Positions 31,518 through 40,126 of a DNA stretch of 43,746 nt are shown here, in pieces; position 1 is the stretch's first letter, and the number at the start of each line of letters is the position of its first letter. A model generated the notes under the pieces. It saw only the letters and a list, made by a program, of their open reading frames with translations. It was not told where the DNA came from and ran no database searches. Both the position numbers and the translations under genes were made by a program. Origin of the DNA: Bacillota bacterium (GTDB taxonomy: Bacteria > Bacillota > Clostridia > Christensenellales > CAG-138); the NCBI GenBank assembly GCA_023395595.1, contig JAEWYO010000007.1:1-43746 (forward strand), read 5' to 3'.

Positions 31518-32444
31518 ATGGCAAACGTCAGCGATATCCGTTTTCACATCAAGAGCGTGAAGCAAACGCGCCAGATCACCAACGCCATGCACATGGTCTC
31601 CGCGGCGCGCATGCGCAGGGCACTCGACGGCATCGCAAAAAACCGTGCCTATTTTTATCACGCGCTGGATATTATTGTAGACATCCAGAACCACACGGGC
31701 GACATCACGCACCGTTACCTCAAGCACCGCGCGGGCGACAAGGTTGCCTATATCGTCGTCTCCGGCGAAAAAGGGCTTTCCGGCTCCTATAACCACGCCG
31801 TGCTCGCGCTTGCAGACAGCCTGATGGAAAACAAGAATGTCGTGGAGGTCTACACCATCGGCAGCGTCGGCACCTCGCATTTTTTGCGCCGCGGCATTAT
31901 GCCGGACCGGCACTTCGAGCGCCTCGCGGAAAAGCCGAAGCTTGACCAGGTGCGAAGGCTCATGACGATCCTCATCGAGCAATACGACCGCGGAGAGATC
32001 GACGAGCTCCGCATCGTCTATACGAAATTCATCAACACCCTTTCGCGCGAGCCGATGGAGCAAAAGCTGCTCCCCGTCGAGCTCAACGACTTCAAGCGCG
32101 GTCGGCCAACGAGCACAGAGGACGAAGCGTATGATCGCTCCTACATTCTCTATGACCCATCCCCGAAGGAAGTGCTCAATGCGCTGATTCCGCAGCTACT
32201 CATCGGCTATGTCTACGGCGCAATCGTACATGCTTACGCCAGCGAAAACTGCTCCCGCATGGCCGCGATGGAAAACGCCACACGCAGCGCGGACAAGATG
32301 ATTGAAAAACTGACGCAGCAATATCATGCCGTGCGCCAGCTCACCATTACCAACGAGCTAGCCGATATCATCGGCGCCGCCAACGCGGCAAACGCGGCGC
32401 GATCCGCTGACGCCGCCTATTATCCGGAGGAGAAACACGCATGA
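31518..32444 (+). CDS. atpG: F-type ATP synthase subunit gamma
   Basis: This 308-residue central stalk subunit rotates inside the alpha3-beta3 ring. The N terminus has the conserved IRFHIKSVKQTRQITNAMHM and VSAARMRRA. The C-terminal helix contains the family pattern ASENCSRMAAMENATRSADK and LTITNELADIIGAANA. AAAGGAGG precedes the start. The stop overlaps the atpD start by 4 bases, so beta is translationally coupled. Two small extra loops make it slightly longer than E. coli gamma. Confidence 0.95.
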   Translation: MANVSDIRFHIKSVKQTRQITNAMHMVSAARMRRALDGIAKNRAYFYHALDIIVDIQNHTGDITHRYLKHRAGDKVAYIVVSGEKGLSGSYNHAVLALADSLMENKNVVEVYTIGSVGTSHFLRRGIMPDRHFERLAEKPKLDQVRRLMTILIEQYDRGEIDELRIVYTKFINTLSREPMEQKLLPVELNDFKRGRPTSTEDEAYDRSYILYDPSPKEVLNALIPQLLIGYVYGAIVHAYASENCSRMAAMENATRSADKMIEKLTQQYHAVRQLTITNELADIIGAANAANAARSADAAYYPEEKHA

Positions 32445-33844
32445 CGGAACAAGAACGTACCGGAAGCATCATCCGCATCATCGGCCCCGTGCTGGACGTG
32501 CGCTTCAAAGAGGGCAGCGAGCCGCCGATTAAGACGCTGCTTGTGACCAAGACTGAGCCACCCGTCCACATTGAGGTTGTACAGCATCATTCCCCCGGCG
32601 TGGTGCGCGCCATCGCGCTGGAGCCCACAGAGGGGCTTTCCTGCGGCTTGGAGGTCACAAATACCGGCGGCGGCATCCGTGTTCCCGTTGGCGAAAATGT
32701 GTTTGGCCGCGTGATCGATTGCCTTGGCCGCCCGATCGACGGGCTTGGCCCGATCGATGCGCCGCAGCGGGACGTGCATCAGGCACCGCCTTCGTTCCTG
32801 CTCCAGCGGCCTTCCACCACGCTCTTTGAAACGGGCATCAAGGTCATCGACCTGCTGGCTCCCTACCCCGTCGGCGGTAAAATCGGCCTCTTCGGCGGCG
32901 CGGGCGTTGGCAAGACGGTGCTCATATTAGAGCTCATCCACAATATCGCGAAAAACCGCGGCGGCTACTCGGTCTTCACCGGTGTTGGCGAACGCAGCCG
33001 CGAGGGCACGGACCTCATCACAGATATGCGCGAAAGCGGCGTCATCGCGCGCACATCGCTGGCCTTCGGGCAGATGAATGAGCCGCCGGGATCGCGCATG
33101 CGCGTAGCGCTCGCCGGACTATCGATGGCGGAATACATCCGCGACGAGATGCATCAGGACGTGCTGCTCTTCATTGACAACATTTTCCGCTTTGTGCAGG
33201 CGGGCAACGAAGTCTCCGCGCTGCTAGGGCGTATGCCGAGCGCGGTTGGCTACCAACCGACGCTGGCAAACGAGCTAGGTGAGCTGCAGGAGCGCATCGC
33301 AAGTACGCCGCACGGCTCGATTACCTCCGTGCAGGCGATCTATGTGCCCGCGGACGACCTGACCGACCCCGCACCGGCAACGATTTTTTCGCATCTGGAC
33401 GCAACGACGGTGCTCTCCCGCTCGATTGCCGAAATCGGCATCTATCCTGCGGTTGACCCGCTGGCCTCCTCCTCGCGCATACTCGAACCCGCCATCGTTG
33501 GCGAGCGGCATTATGCTGTTGCCCGGCGCGTGCAGGAGACCCTCCAGCGCTATCACGAGTTGCAGGACATCATCGCCATCCTCGGTATGGACGAGCTTTC
33601 TGACGACGACCGCCAGACGGTCTACCGCGCCAGAAAGATTCAGAACTTCCTGTCCCAGCCGATGCACGTTGCCGAAGTCTACAGCGGGCAGCCCGGCTGC
33701 TCCGTCCCGCTTTCGGACACGATTGCAAGCTTTGAAGAGATTGTTGACGGCAAGGCGGACGAGATTCCGGAGTCGCTCTTCCTGCTTGCGGGCGGCATCG
33801 CCGAGGTGCACGAGCGCTACGCCGAGATGAAGAAAAACGGGTAG
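32441..33844 (+). CDS. atpD: F-type ATP synthase subunit beta
   Basis: This 467-residue catalytic subunit makes or hydrolyses ATP. The P-loop GGAGVGKTV, the catalytic Glu in GERSREG, and Walker B LLFIDNIFRF are intact. The loop that contacts gamma and epsilon reads MDELSDDDR, the DELSEED equivalent. Length is normal. It starts within the atpG stop (ATGA). Confidence 0.97.
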   Translation: MTEQERTGSIIRIIGPVLDVRFKEGSEPPIKTLLVTKTEPPVHIEVVQHHSPGVVRAIALEPTEGLSCGLEVTNTGGGIRVPVGENVFGRVIDCLGRPIDGLGPIDAPQRDVHQAPPSFLLQRPSTTLFETGIKVIDLLAPYPVGGKIGLFGGAGVGKTVLILELIHNIAKNRGGYSVFTGVGERSREGTDLITDMRESGVIARTSLAFGQMNEPPGSRMRVALAGLSMAEYIRDEMHQDVLLFIDNIFRFVQAGNEVSALLGRMPSAVGYQPTLANELGELQERIASTPHGSITSVQAIYVPADDLTDPAPATIFSHLDATTVLSRSIAEIGIYPAVDPLASSSRILEPAIVGERHYAVARRVQETLQRYHELQDIIAILGMDELSDDDRQTVYRARKIQNFLSQPMHVAEVYSGQPGCSVPLSDTIASFEEIVDGKADEIPESLFLLAGGIAEVHERYAEMKKNG

Positions 33845-33921
33845 GCGTAAACGTCCGAATCGCATGGTTTCACCAATGTCTGCGCAAATGCGCACGTGCC
33901 ATCAACGGGAGATGATATTGC

Positions 33922-34341
33922 ATGGCAAAGCCCTTTAACCTCATGGTGGTCACACCGGAGCGGGAATTTTTCAACGGAGAAGCGGTCTATGTCAGCGTGC
34001 AATCCATCGCGGGCACGCTTGGCGTGATGGCGGGGCATGTGCCGATGGTTTCCGCGCTGGATGTCGGCGCGCTGGAAATCCACACAGACGAGCACACGAA
34101 GCGCACAGCATTCCATTCCGAAGGATTCATTGAGGTGCGCCCCGAGTGCGTCTATATCCTCTCTCAGGCCTGCGAATGGCCGGAAGAGATCGACGAGAAA
34201 CGTGCACTTGAAGCCGAGCAGCGTGCCCAGGAGCGCCTCCGGCAGGAGCGCGGCGACGACCTCGGCACCATGGGACACAGCAAGGTTGCCCTCATGCGCG
34301 CCATGACGCGGCGAAGGATCAAGTCCATGTCGTCGAAGTAA
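33922..34341 (+). CDS. atpC: F-type ATP synthase subunit epsilon
   Basis: This 139-residue subunit links gamma to the c-ring and can inhibit ATP hydrolysis. The N-terminal beta-sandwich shows the family features TPEREFFNGEAVYVSV and GVMAGHVPMV. The C-terminal helical domain (about residues 85-139) is rich in Glu and Arg (EEIDEKRALEAEQRAQERLR). The 77-base gap after atpD holds no gene. GGGAGATG precedes the start. Last gene of the operon. Confidence 0.92.
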   Translation: MAKPFNLMVVTPEREFFNGEAVYVSVQSIAGTLGVMAGHVPMVSALDVGALEIHTDEHTKRTAFHSEGFIEVRPECVYILSQACEWPEEIDEKRALEAEQRAQERLRQERGDDLGTMGHSKVALMRAMTRRRIKSMSSK

Positions 34342-34360
34342 CACAACCTTACCCCTACCT

Positions 34361-34392
34361 GCGCTCCGGTCAAACGGGGCGCGTTTTTGTTT
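34361..34392 (+). terminator. Intrinsic terminator of the ATP synthase operon
   Basis: GCGCTCCG (34361-34368) pairs with CGGGGCGC (34375-34382) with one wobble, followed by GTTTTTGTTTT. It begins 20 bases after the atpC stop. Confidence 0.88.
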
Positions 34393-34472
34393 TGGATTGC
34401 GCAGGCGCCATGCATTACATATAATAAAGTCAGCTGCAAACAAAATTCGTTTGAAAGCGGGGTGCAAGGCAA

Positions 34473-35981
34473 ATGCGAAACAGCCGCATTACAAAGGTCG
34501 TCGTGGCGGCGTTTTTCGTCACGCTTGCGCTTTGCGCGGCGCTGTCCGCCTATATCGAATACGGCAGACGTACCAGAGAAGACGACCAGATGAAATTCAT
34601 CGCGGGCACCGTCAGTGCGCAGGCCTACGAGGTGCTCTCCACCCAGCTCAACAAGGCAAAGACGCTGGAAGCATTCGTGGTGCAAAACGAAGGCGGAACC
34701 GCTGGATTTGATCGCGTAGCGCGGCTGCTTGTCACCGACAGCACGGTGCGAAACGTGCTCCTCGCGCCGGGCGGCATTGTCAGCGCCGTTTACCCGCTCA
34801 AGGGCAACGAGAGTGTGATGGGGCACGACCTGACCGGCCGGAAAGCGGGCGACAAAGAAGCGCAGGCAGCGATTGAGCGCGGCACGATGATCATGGCAGG
34901 CCCGTTTAGCCTCGTACAGGGCGGCCTCGGCATCGCGGGGCGGCTTCCGGTCTATCTCAACGGCACGTTTTGGGGTATTGTCTCCGTCACGCTCAACTAT
35001 CCAGAGGCGCTCAAGGGGCTCACCGCGCCGGAATCCGTCGCAGCGCAGGGCTTCGCCTGCCGCATCTGGCGCGTCAACCCGGACTCCGGCATTGAGCAAA
35101 CCATCGTCAAGAGCGGAGACGGCATCGCAAGTCGCGCGTTTGACTATGTTTTTCCGATCTATAATTCCGAGTGGCATGTTACCGTTTCGCCCGTGCAGCC
35201 CTGGTACACCAACGACAGCGTGATCTACTCTGTTCTGGTGAGCCTGCTGCTGAGCTTCTCTGTCGCAACCGCGTTTGCCAGCACGGGTACCATCCGCCGC
35301 ATGGAGCAGGAGGCGGCGCAGAGCCGCATCACCGCGCTGCAAAAACAATTGGAGTTTGACCGCACAAACGTGCTCCTCGCGCAGATCAGCTCCCATTTTT
35401 TCTATCACACACTCAACGCGATCCAGGCGCTGATCGTGCTCGATCCTGACTCTGCCTACAAGATGACCGAGGATTTTTCGCGGTTTCTGCGCTTCAAGGT
35501 GGACAGCGTGAGCGCGCAAAGCGGGCTTGTTCCGTTTCGCGAGGAGCTGCGCACCGTGCGCGCCTATGCCGAGATCAACAAGGTGCAGCTGCAAGGCCGC
35601 CTGAACGTGGAGTACGATGTGTTTGACGCAGATTTTCTGATTCCGGTGCTGACGATTCAGCCCGTGGTGGAAAACGCGATCATACACGGCATCAAGCCAA
35701 AGGTCGGCGGCGGTACGGTACGTGTGAGCCTCAGCCACGGTTACGGAAAATATGTGGTACGCGTGGAGGACGACGGCGTGGGCTATATCCCCGGTGAAGA
35801 AGCGAGCGTGCACTCGGTTGGCATCCAGAACATCCGCACGCGCATGGAGCAGTTCCCCGGATGCTCGATGCAGGTGGAAAGCTGGCCCGGACGCGGCACC
35901 ACGGTCGATCTGATCTATGACGCCAACCTGACAAAAGACCCCGCAGGCGCGCCGGAAAGCCGGACGAAGGAGGACGCATGA
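34473..35981 (+). CDS. CHASE-domain sensor histidine kinase, LytS/YesM-like
   Basis: This 502-residue membrane kinase has transmembrane helix one at about residues 7-27 and an extracytoplasmic CHASE domain at about 40-230, with MGHDLTGRKAG and VYLNGTFWGIVSVTLNYPEA. Helix two is at about 250-275. A His_kinase dimerisation segment follows, reading QISSHFFYHTLNAIQALI, where the family norm is NPHFLYNTLN. The HATPase domain has N-box VVENAIIHGI and G-box motifs DDGVGYIPG and GRGTTVDL. CHASE domains bind small extracellular ligands. The stop overlaps the regulator start by 4 bases. A G-rich AAAGCGGGGTGC site precedes the start. Confidence 0.88.
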   Translation: MRNSRITKVVVAAFFVTLALCAALSAYIEYGRRTREDDQMKFIAGTVSAQAYEVLSTQLNKAKTLEAFVVQNEGGTAGFDRVARLLVTDSTVRNVLLAPGGIVSAVYPLKGNESVMGHDLTGRKAGDKEAQAAIERGTMIMAGPFSLVQGGLGIAGRLPVYLNGTFWGIVSVTLNYPEALKGLTAPESVAAQGFACRIWRVNPDSGIEQTIVKSGDGIASRAFDYVFPIYNSEWHVTVSPVQPWYTNDSVIYSVLVSLLLSFSVATAFASTGTIRRMEQEAAQSRITALQKQLEFDRTNVLLAQISSHFFYHTLNAIQALIVLDPDSAYKMTEDFSRFLRFKVDSVSAQSGLVPFREELRTVRAYAEINKVQLQGRLNVEYDVFDADFLIPVLTIQPVVENAIIHGIKPKVGGGTVRVSLSHGYGKYVVRVEDDGVGYIPGEEASVHSVGIQNIRTRMEQFPGCSMQVESWPGRGTTVDLIYDANLTKDPAGAPESRTKEDA

Positions 35982-36775
35982 AAACGATTTTGGTTGACGA
36001 TATGGCGCTGGATATGCAGCTATTAGAGCTCAAATGCGCGGATATGCCGGAGATTGAGATCGTCGGCAAATTCACCCAGCCGGAGGATGCGATTGCCTAC
36101 GCAAACACGCACGAGGTCGAGTTTGCGATGCTGGACATCGACATGCCGGGCATGAGCGGAATCGAGCTTGCGATGCGGCTCAGGGAGATTCGGCGGGACA
36201 TCATCATCGTCTTCATCACCGCGCACCCGCGCTTTGCCGTCGAGGCGTTCCAGATGAAGGCGGATTACATGGTCTTCAAGCCCTTTGACCGCGACGATAT
36301 TCAGGACGTTTTAGAGCGCGCGCGCCTCCTCCACACCCGGCAGAAAAAGCGGGTGGAGTTCCATACCTTCGGCAATTTTGAGATGCTGGTGGAAGGCAAG
36401 CCCGTGCGCTTCGTCTCCGCCAAGGCAAAGGAGCTCATGGCGCTCTGCGTGTTTTATGAAGGACGCAATGTCGGCATCTACGACATCATCGAGCACCTCT
36501 GCGAAGGCAGCGAGAGCAAAACCGCCGAAAACACCGGCTATCGCAGGACGATCAAGGAGCTCACCGACACGCTCAAGAACTGCAACGCGGAGGAAATCTT
36601 CGTGCGTGAGCGCGGAAGCTGTCGCCTGCGCCGCGAGCTCGTATCCTGCGACTATTACGACTTCTGGTCGGGCAAGGCAGATGCGATCTCCCGCTTTGAC
36701 GGCAGATTCATGAGCGACTACGCCTGGGCGGAATCCGCCATCTACCGCATGTGCGAGAAAAAGGGGTTGTCGTAA
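35978..36775 (+). CDS. Response regulator with winged-helix (SARP/OmpR-like) C-terminal domain
   Basis: This 265-residue partner of the upstream kinase has a receiver domain with DD at 7-8 and phospho-acceptor Asp53 in AMLDIDMPGMSG. Switch Thr and Lys appear in VFITAHP and VFKPFD. The C-terminal region (about 128-265) begins FHTFGNFEMLVEGKPVRFVS, as in winged-helix activators of the Trans_reg_C/SARP type. It continues with ENTGYRRTIKELTDTL. LytS-like kinases usually pair with LytTR or AraC regulators, so this pairing is less common. Targets are unknown. Confidence 0.85.
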   Translation: MKTILVDDMALDMQLLELKCADMPEIEIVGKFTQPEDAIAYANTHEVEFAMLDIDMPGMSGIELAMRLREIRRDIIIVFITAHPRFAVEAFQMKADYMVFKPFDRDDIQDVLERARLLHTRQKKRVEFHTFGNFEMLVEGKPVRFVSAKAKELMALCVFYEGRNVGIYDIIEHLCEGSESKTAENTGYRRTIKELTDTLKNCNAEEIFVRERGSCRLRRELVSCDYYDFWSGKADAISRFDGRFMSDYAWAESAIYRMCEKKGLS

Positions 36776-36796
36776 ACAACGCCAGTCACTTTCCCC

Positions 36797-36841
36797 GCAA
36801 AAAACAAGAGAGCCGTTTTTCGGCTCTCTCGTTGGGTTGCG
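36797..36841. repeat. Terminator-type direct repeat, left copy
   Basis: This 45-base element contains a perfect stem GAGAGCCG (36808-36815), loop TTTTT and CGGCTCTC (36821-36828). It matches 41 of 45 bases of the copy at 38913-38957. The T-rich tail (TTGTTTTTT) is on the minus strand although no minus-strand gene ends here, so this copy looks like a relic of the ychF terminator. Confidence 0.8.
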
Positions 36842-36885
36842 AGATAACATTGTTTTCGCACCAACTCGATCACCATCTGAATCTG

Positions 36886-36894
36886 TGATATAAT
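36886..36894 (+). promoter_or_regulatory. Extended -10 promoter of the nuclease-DUF2075 gene
   Basis: TGATATAAT gives an extended TG plus a perfect TATAAT (36889-36894) without a clear -35. Transcription would start about 20 bases before the ATG, so the gene has its own promoter. Confidence 0.55.
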
Positions 36895-36920
36895 GCAAAA
36901 AACATCATTAGGATGCGTGC

Positions 36921-38879
36921 ATGAAACGATCATATTATCAAAACAATTTACCCGTCTTCCTCAGCCAAACATCTGATGAAATTCTCGGCGAAATTGTTGC
37001 AAACAACAACTTTGCACTTGAACAAACACAACGTAATGCATGGGTTTATCAAATCAACCTACTGCAAAAGACGCTTGCCTCGCTTTCGGATGGTGGAATT
37101 GCTTATGAATACACAATCCCTAGAATTGGCGCACGAATTGACAACATACTTGTTTACAAGGGCATTGTGTACGTCATTGAGTTCAAAGTTGGCGAGCGCA
37201 CCTATCCAAAGCATGCCATTCAGCAGGTCTTGGATTATGCACTTGATTTGAAATATTTCCACCTGACAAGTCAAAAGAGGAAAGTCGTTCCAATTCTTGT
37301 TTGCACGCACGCAGAAGACGTATACCCAGACTTTAAATTCGATGAAGATGGAACATATCGTGTTATCTGCTCAAATACCCGAATGCTTCAACCAATCCTC
37401 GAATATCTATCTGCTCGCCTGTGTGACGATCCCATTACCATTAGCGAATGGGTACAATCGCCTTATATGCCTACCCCAACAATCATAGAAGCTGCTCAAG
37501 CACTCTATCGCGGCCACGACGTAAAAGAGATTTCTCGTAGCGATTCGGAAAGCTATAACTTAAGCCTTACTTCGGATATTATCAACAAAATTATAGATTA
37601 TAGCAAAGCGCACACTAGAAAAGCTATCTGCTTTATTACTGGCGTACCTGGCGCCGGAAAAACGCTTGCCGGATTGAATATTGCTAACACACGCCATAAC
37701 TTTAGCGAGGATGAGCACGCAGTCTTCCTTTCGGGAAACGGTCCGCTAGTAGACGTTTTACGCGAAGCGTTAGCAAGAGACGAGCATCGCCGTTCAAATG
37801 GCAAGATACGGAAAGGATTTTCTCGCAAAAAAGCAAATACTTTTATCCAGAACATTCACCATTTTCGCGATTATGCGCTTTCAACCAATGCTGCTCCTGT
37901 TGAACGCGTTGCTGTTTTCGACGAGTCACAACGCGCCTGGACCAAAGAGCAAACCGCCAATTTCATGATCAAAAGAGGGCAAATCCATTGGGAGATGTCT
38001 GAACCAGAATTCTTGATCAGCATTATGGATCGGCACAAGGATTGGGCAGTTATCGTTTGTCTTGTTGGCGGTGGGCAAGAAATCAATACCGGTGAAGCTG
38101 GGCTACCGGCTTGGTTTGATGCACTCAAAGAACATTTCCCACACTGGGATGTTTACGCCTCAAATCGAATAACAGATCAGGAGTATACGCGCGGATTATC
38201 TATATCAGAGCTATTTGGAACATTGAAAGTCTCTATTTTCAAGAATCTTCATTTAGCTGTGTCTTTGCGTTCTTTCCGGAGTGAACACGTCTCTGAATTT
38301 GTAAAGGCATTACTAGATATTGACAAACAAAACGCAATTTCATTGATTCAAACACTGGAAGGTAACTATCCGATTCTAATCACCAGAAATCTATCCACGG
38401 CAAAGAAATGGGTCCAATCAAAAGCACGCGCGAGTGAACGATACGGAATGATCGCGAGCTCTGGTGCAAAGCGACTAAAAGCCGCAGGAATATGGGTTCA
38501 GAGCGAAGTTGAAGCAAGGGAATGGTTCTTAAATTCGGCTGACGATGTTCGTTCCTCAAACTTTCTGGAAAACACTGCAACAGAGTTTGACATACAGGGA
38601 CTTGAAATCGATTGGGCGATTGTCGCTTGGGACGCGAATTATCGCTTTATCAATGGCCAATTCCAATGTTTTAATTTTATTGGTACTCGTTGGACTTCCA
38701 TTCGACTAAATGATGATCAACTTTATTTGAAAAATGCTTATCGTGTGTTGTTAACACGGGCACGCCAAGGATTTATCATTTTTATCCCGTTTGGAGATTC
38801 AGTGGATGAAACGAGAAAGCCTGAATTCTATGATGGAACATATCACTACTTGAAATCACTCGGTATCCCAGAAATCTAA
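36921..38879 (+). CDS. PD-(D/E)XK-like nuclease fused to a DUF2075 helicase-like ATPase
   Basis: This 652-residue cytosolic protein has an N-terminal segment (about residues 55-130) with a PD-(D/E)XK pattern: Asp74 in RIDNILVY, then Glu87 and Lys89 in VIEFKVG, then QQVLDYALDL. It continues into a DUF2075/SF1-like ATPase. Walker A is GVPGAGKT at 241-248, Walker B is VFDE at 332-335, and motif III-like GGGQE is at 383-387. Late motifs are FDIQGLE and YRVLLTRARQG near the C terminus. The family's cellular role is not settled; relatives occur in defence contexts. The gene is visibly AT-richer than its neighbours and has its own promoter. It is bracketed by duplicated terminators, all signs of acquisition. 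AGGA precedes the start. Confidence 0.78.
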   Translation: MKRSYYQNNLPVFLSQTSDEILGEIVANNNFALEQTQRNAWVYQINLLQKTLASLSDGGIAYEYTIPRIGARIDNILVYKGIVYVIEFKVGERTYPKHAIQQVLDYALDLKYFHLTSQKRKVVPILVCTHAEDVYPDFKFDEDGTYRVICSNTRMLQPILEYLSARLCDDPITISEWVQSPYMPTPTIIEAAQALYRGHDVKEISRSDSESYNLSLTSDIINKIIDYSKAHTRKAICFITGVPGAGKTLAGLNIANTRHNFSEDEHAVFLSGNGPLVDVLREALARDEHRRSNGKIRKGFSRKKANTFIQNIHHFRDYALSTNAAPVERVAVFDESQRAWTKEQTANFMIKRGQIHWEMSEPEFLISIMDRHKDWAVIVCLVGGGQEINTGEAGLPAWFDALKEHFPHWDVYASNRITDQEYTRGLSISELFGTLKVSIFKNLHLAVSLRSFRSEHVSEFVKALLDIDKQNAISLIQTLEGNYPILITRNLSTAKKWVQSKARASERYGMIASSGAKRLKAAGIWVQSEVEAREWFLNSADDVRSSNFLENTATEFDIQGLEIDWAIVAWDANYRFINGQFQCFNFIGTRWTSIRLNDDQLYLKNAYRVLLTRARQGFIIFIPFGDSVDETRKPEFYDGTYHYLKSLGIPEI

Positions 38880-38912
38880 AGGAATCTCTTAAGCAAAACT
38901 TCGTTCTTTTGC

Positions 38913-38957
38913 GCAAAAAGTAAGAGAGCCGTTTTTCGGCTCTCTTGTTGCGTTGCG
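38913..38957. repeat. Terminator-type direct repeat, right copy (terminator of ychF)
   Basis: Stem GAGAGCCG (38924-38931), loop TTTTT and CGGCTCTC (38937-38944), with a minus-strand T-rich tail, lies just after the ychF stop. It serves ychF and, in the other direction, probably the DUF2075 gene. It differs from the left copy at 4 of 45 positions. Confidence 0.8.
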
Positions 38958-38969
38958 TTTTGATTTGTC

Positions 38970-40061
38970 TTACACGTTGATCCGGAACAGCGTCACGTCG
39001 CCATCTTGCATGACATATTCCTTACCCTCGCTGCGGATAAGGCCTTTTTCCTTGCAGGCAGTCATGGAGCCGAGCTCTTGAAGCGTGTGAAACGGCACGA
39101 TCTCCGCGCGGATGAAGCCGCGCTCAAAGTCCGTGTGGATTTTACCCGCCGCCTGCGGCGCTTTCGTGCCACGGGTGATCGTCCAGGCGCGGACTTCCTT
39201 GGGGCCTGCGGTGAGATAGCTGATTAGCCCCAGCAGGCGATAGCACGCCTTGACGAGCTGGTCGAGGCCCGATTCCTTGATGCCGAGTTCGGCGAGAAAT
39301 GCGCCCTTTTCGGCAGGGTCCAGCTCGGCAATCTCTTCCTCAAGCTTGCAGCAGATGGTCAACGCTTCCGCCTTTTCGCTCTTGGCGATCTCATAGAGAG
39401 CGCGCACGTGCTTGTTCGGCTCCGCGCCGACTTCGTCCTCGCTCACGTTTGCCACATAGATGATGGGTTTGCTGGTCAGCAGGAAGAATCCGCGCATGAG
39501 CTCCGCTTCGTCGTCCGTGAGATCGAGGCTGCGCGCGGGCTTGCCGCTCTCCAAAGCGGGCTGCAACCGCTCCAGCAACGCAACCTCCGCAATCGTCTTT
39601 TTATCTCCCGCTTTGATCTGCTTGCGCGCACGATCAAGGCGTTTTTCCACCGTCTCCATGTCCGCAAAGATCAGCTCAAGGGAGATCGTTTCCACATCCC
39701 GCGTGGGATCGACCGAGCCATCCACATGCACGATGTTCTCGTCCTCAAAGCAGCGCACAACGTGCACCACCGCGTCCACCTCGCGAATGTGCGAGAGGAA
39801 CTTGTTGCCGAGGCCTTCTCCGCGGCTCGCGCCGCGCACCAACCCCGCGATATCGACAAACTCAATCGTCGTGGGCGTGTATTTTTCGGGGTCATACATC
39901 TTGGCCAGCACATCCAGCCGCTCATCCGGCACCGCGACCACACCGACATTCGGCTCGATGGTGCAAAACGGATAGTTTGCGGCCTGTGCGCCCGCCTGTG
40001 TGATTGCGTTAAAGAGCGTGCTCTTGCCGACATTCGGCAGGCCGATCACTCCAAGTTTCAT
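38970..40061 (-). CDS. ychF: Redox-regulated/ribosome-binding ATPase-GTPase YchF
   Basis: This 363-residue universally conserved P-loop protein of the OBG family prefers ATP and binds ribosomes; its role is in translation and stress response. G1 GLPNVGKST is at residues 7-15. Switch II is FVDIAGLVRGAS, and GEGLGNKFL and a helical domain follow. The C-terminal TGS-like domain contains TRGTKAPQAAGKIHTDFERG and ends with EYVMQDGDVTLFRINV. CAGGAGGAACC precedes the start. It lies 65 bases downstream of gltX. Confidence 0.95.
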   Translation of the reverse strand: MKLGVIGLPNVGKSTLFNAITQAGAQAANYPFCTIEPNVGVVAVPDERLDVLAKMYDPEKYTPTTIEFVDIAGLVRGASRGEGLGNKFLSHIREVDAVVHVVRCFEDENIVHVDGSVDPTRDVETISLELIFADMETVEKRLDRARKQIKAGDKKTIAEVALLERLQPALESGKPARSLDLTDDEAELMRGFFLLTSKPIIYVANVSEDEVGAEPNKHVRALYEIAKSEKAEALTICCKLEEEIAELDPAEKGAFLAELGIKESGLDQLVKACYRLLGLISYLTAGPKEVRAWTITRGTKAPQAAGKIHTDFERGFIRAEIVPFHTLQELGSMTACKEKGLIRSEGKEYVMQDGDVTLFRINV

Positions 40062-40087
40062 AAAAGGGTTCCTCCTGTTTCTTTTCT

Positions 40088-40113
40088 CTTACTTTTCTGA
40101 AAAGAAAAGTAAG
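40088..40113 (-). other. Hairpin between gltX and ychF
   Basis: CTTACTTTTCT (40088-40098) pairs perfectly with AGAAAAGTAAG (40103-40113) around a 4-base loop. It starts 13 bases after the gltX stop on the minus strand and overlaps an alternative AAGTAAG / CTTACTT hairpin. No long T-run follows, so complete termination is doubtful. Confidence 0.5.
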
Positions 40114-40126
40114 CAAAAGAACTTAC

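Noticed and set aside
34164..35813. 549-codon minus-strand open frame opposite the histidine kinase
   Set aside because: It is a shadow of the kinase and atpC frames; composition is typical of antisense reading and it crosses the atp terminator.
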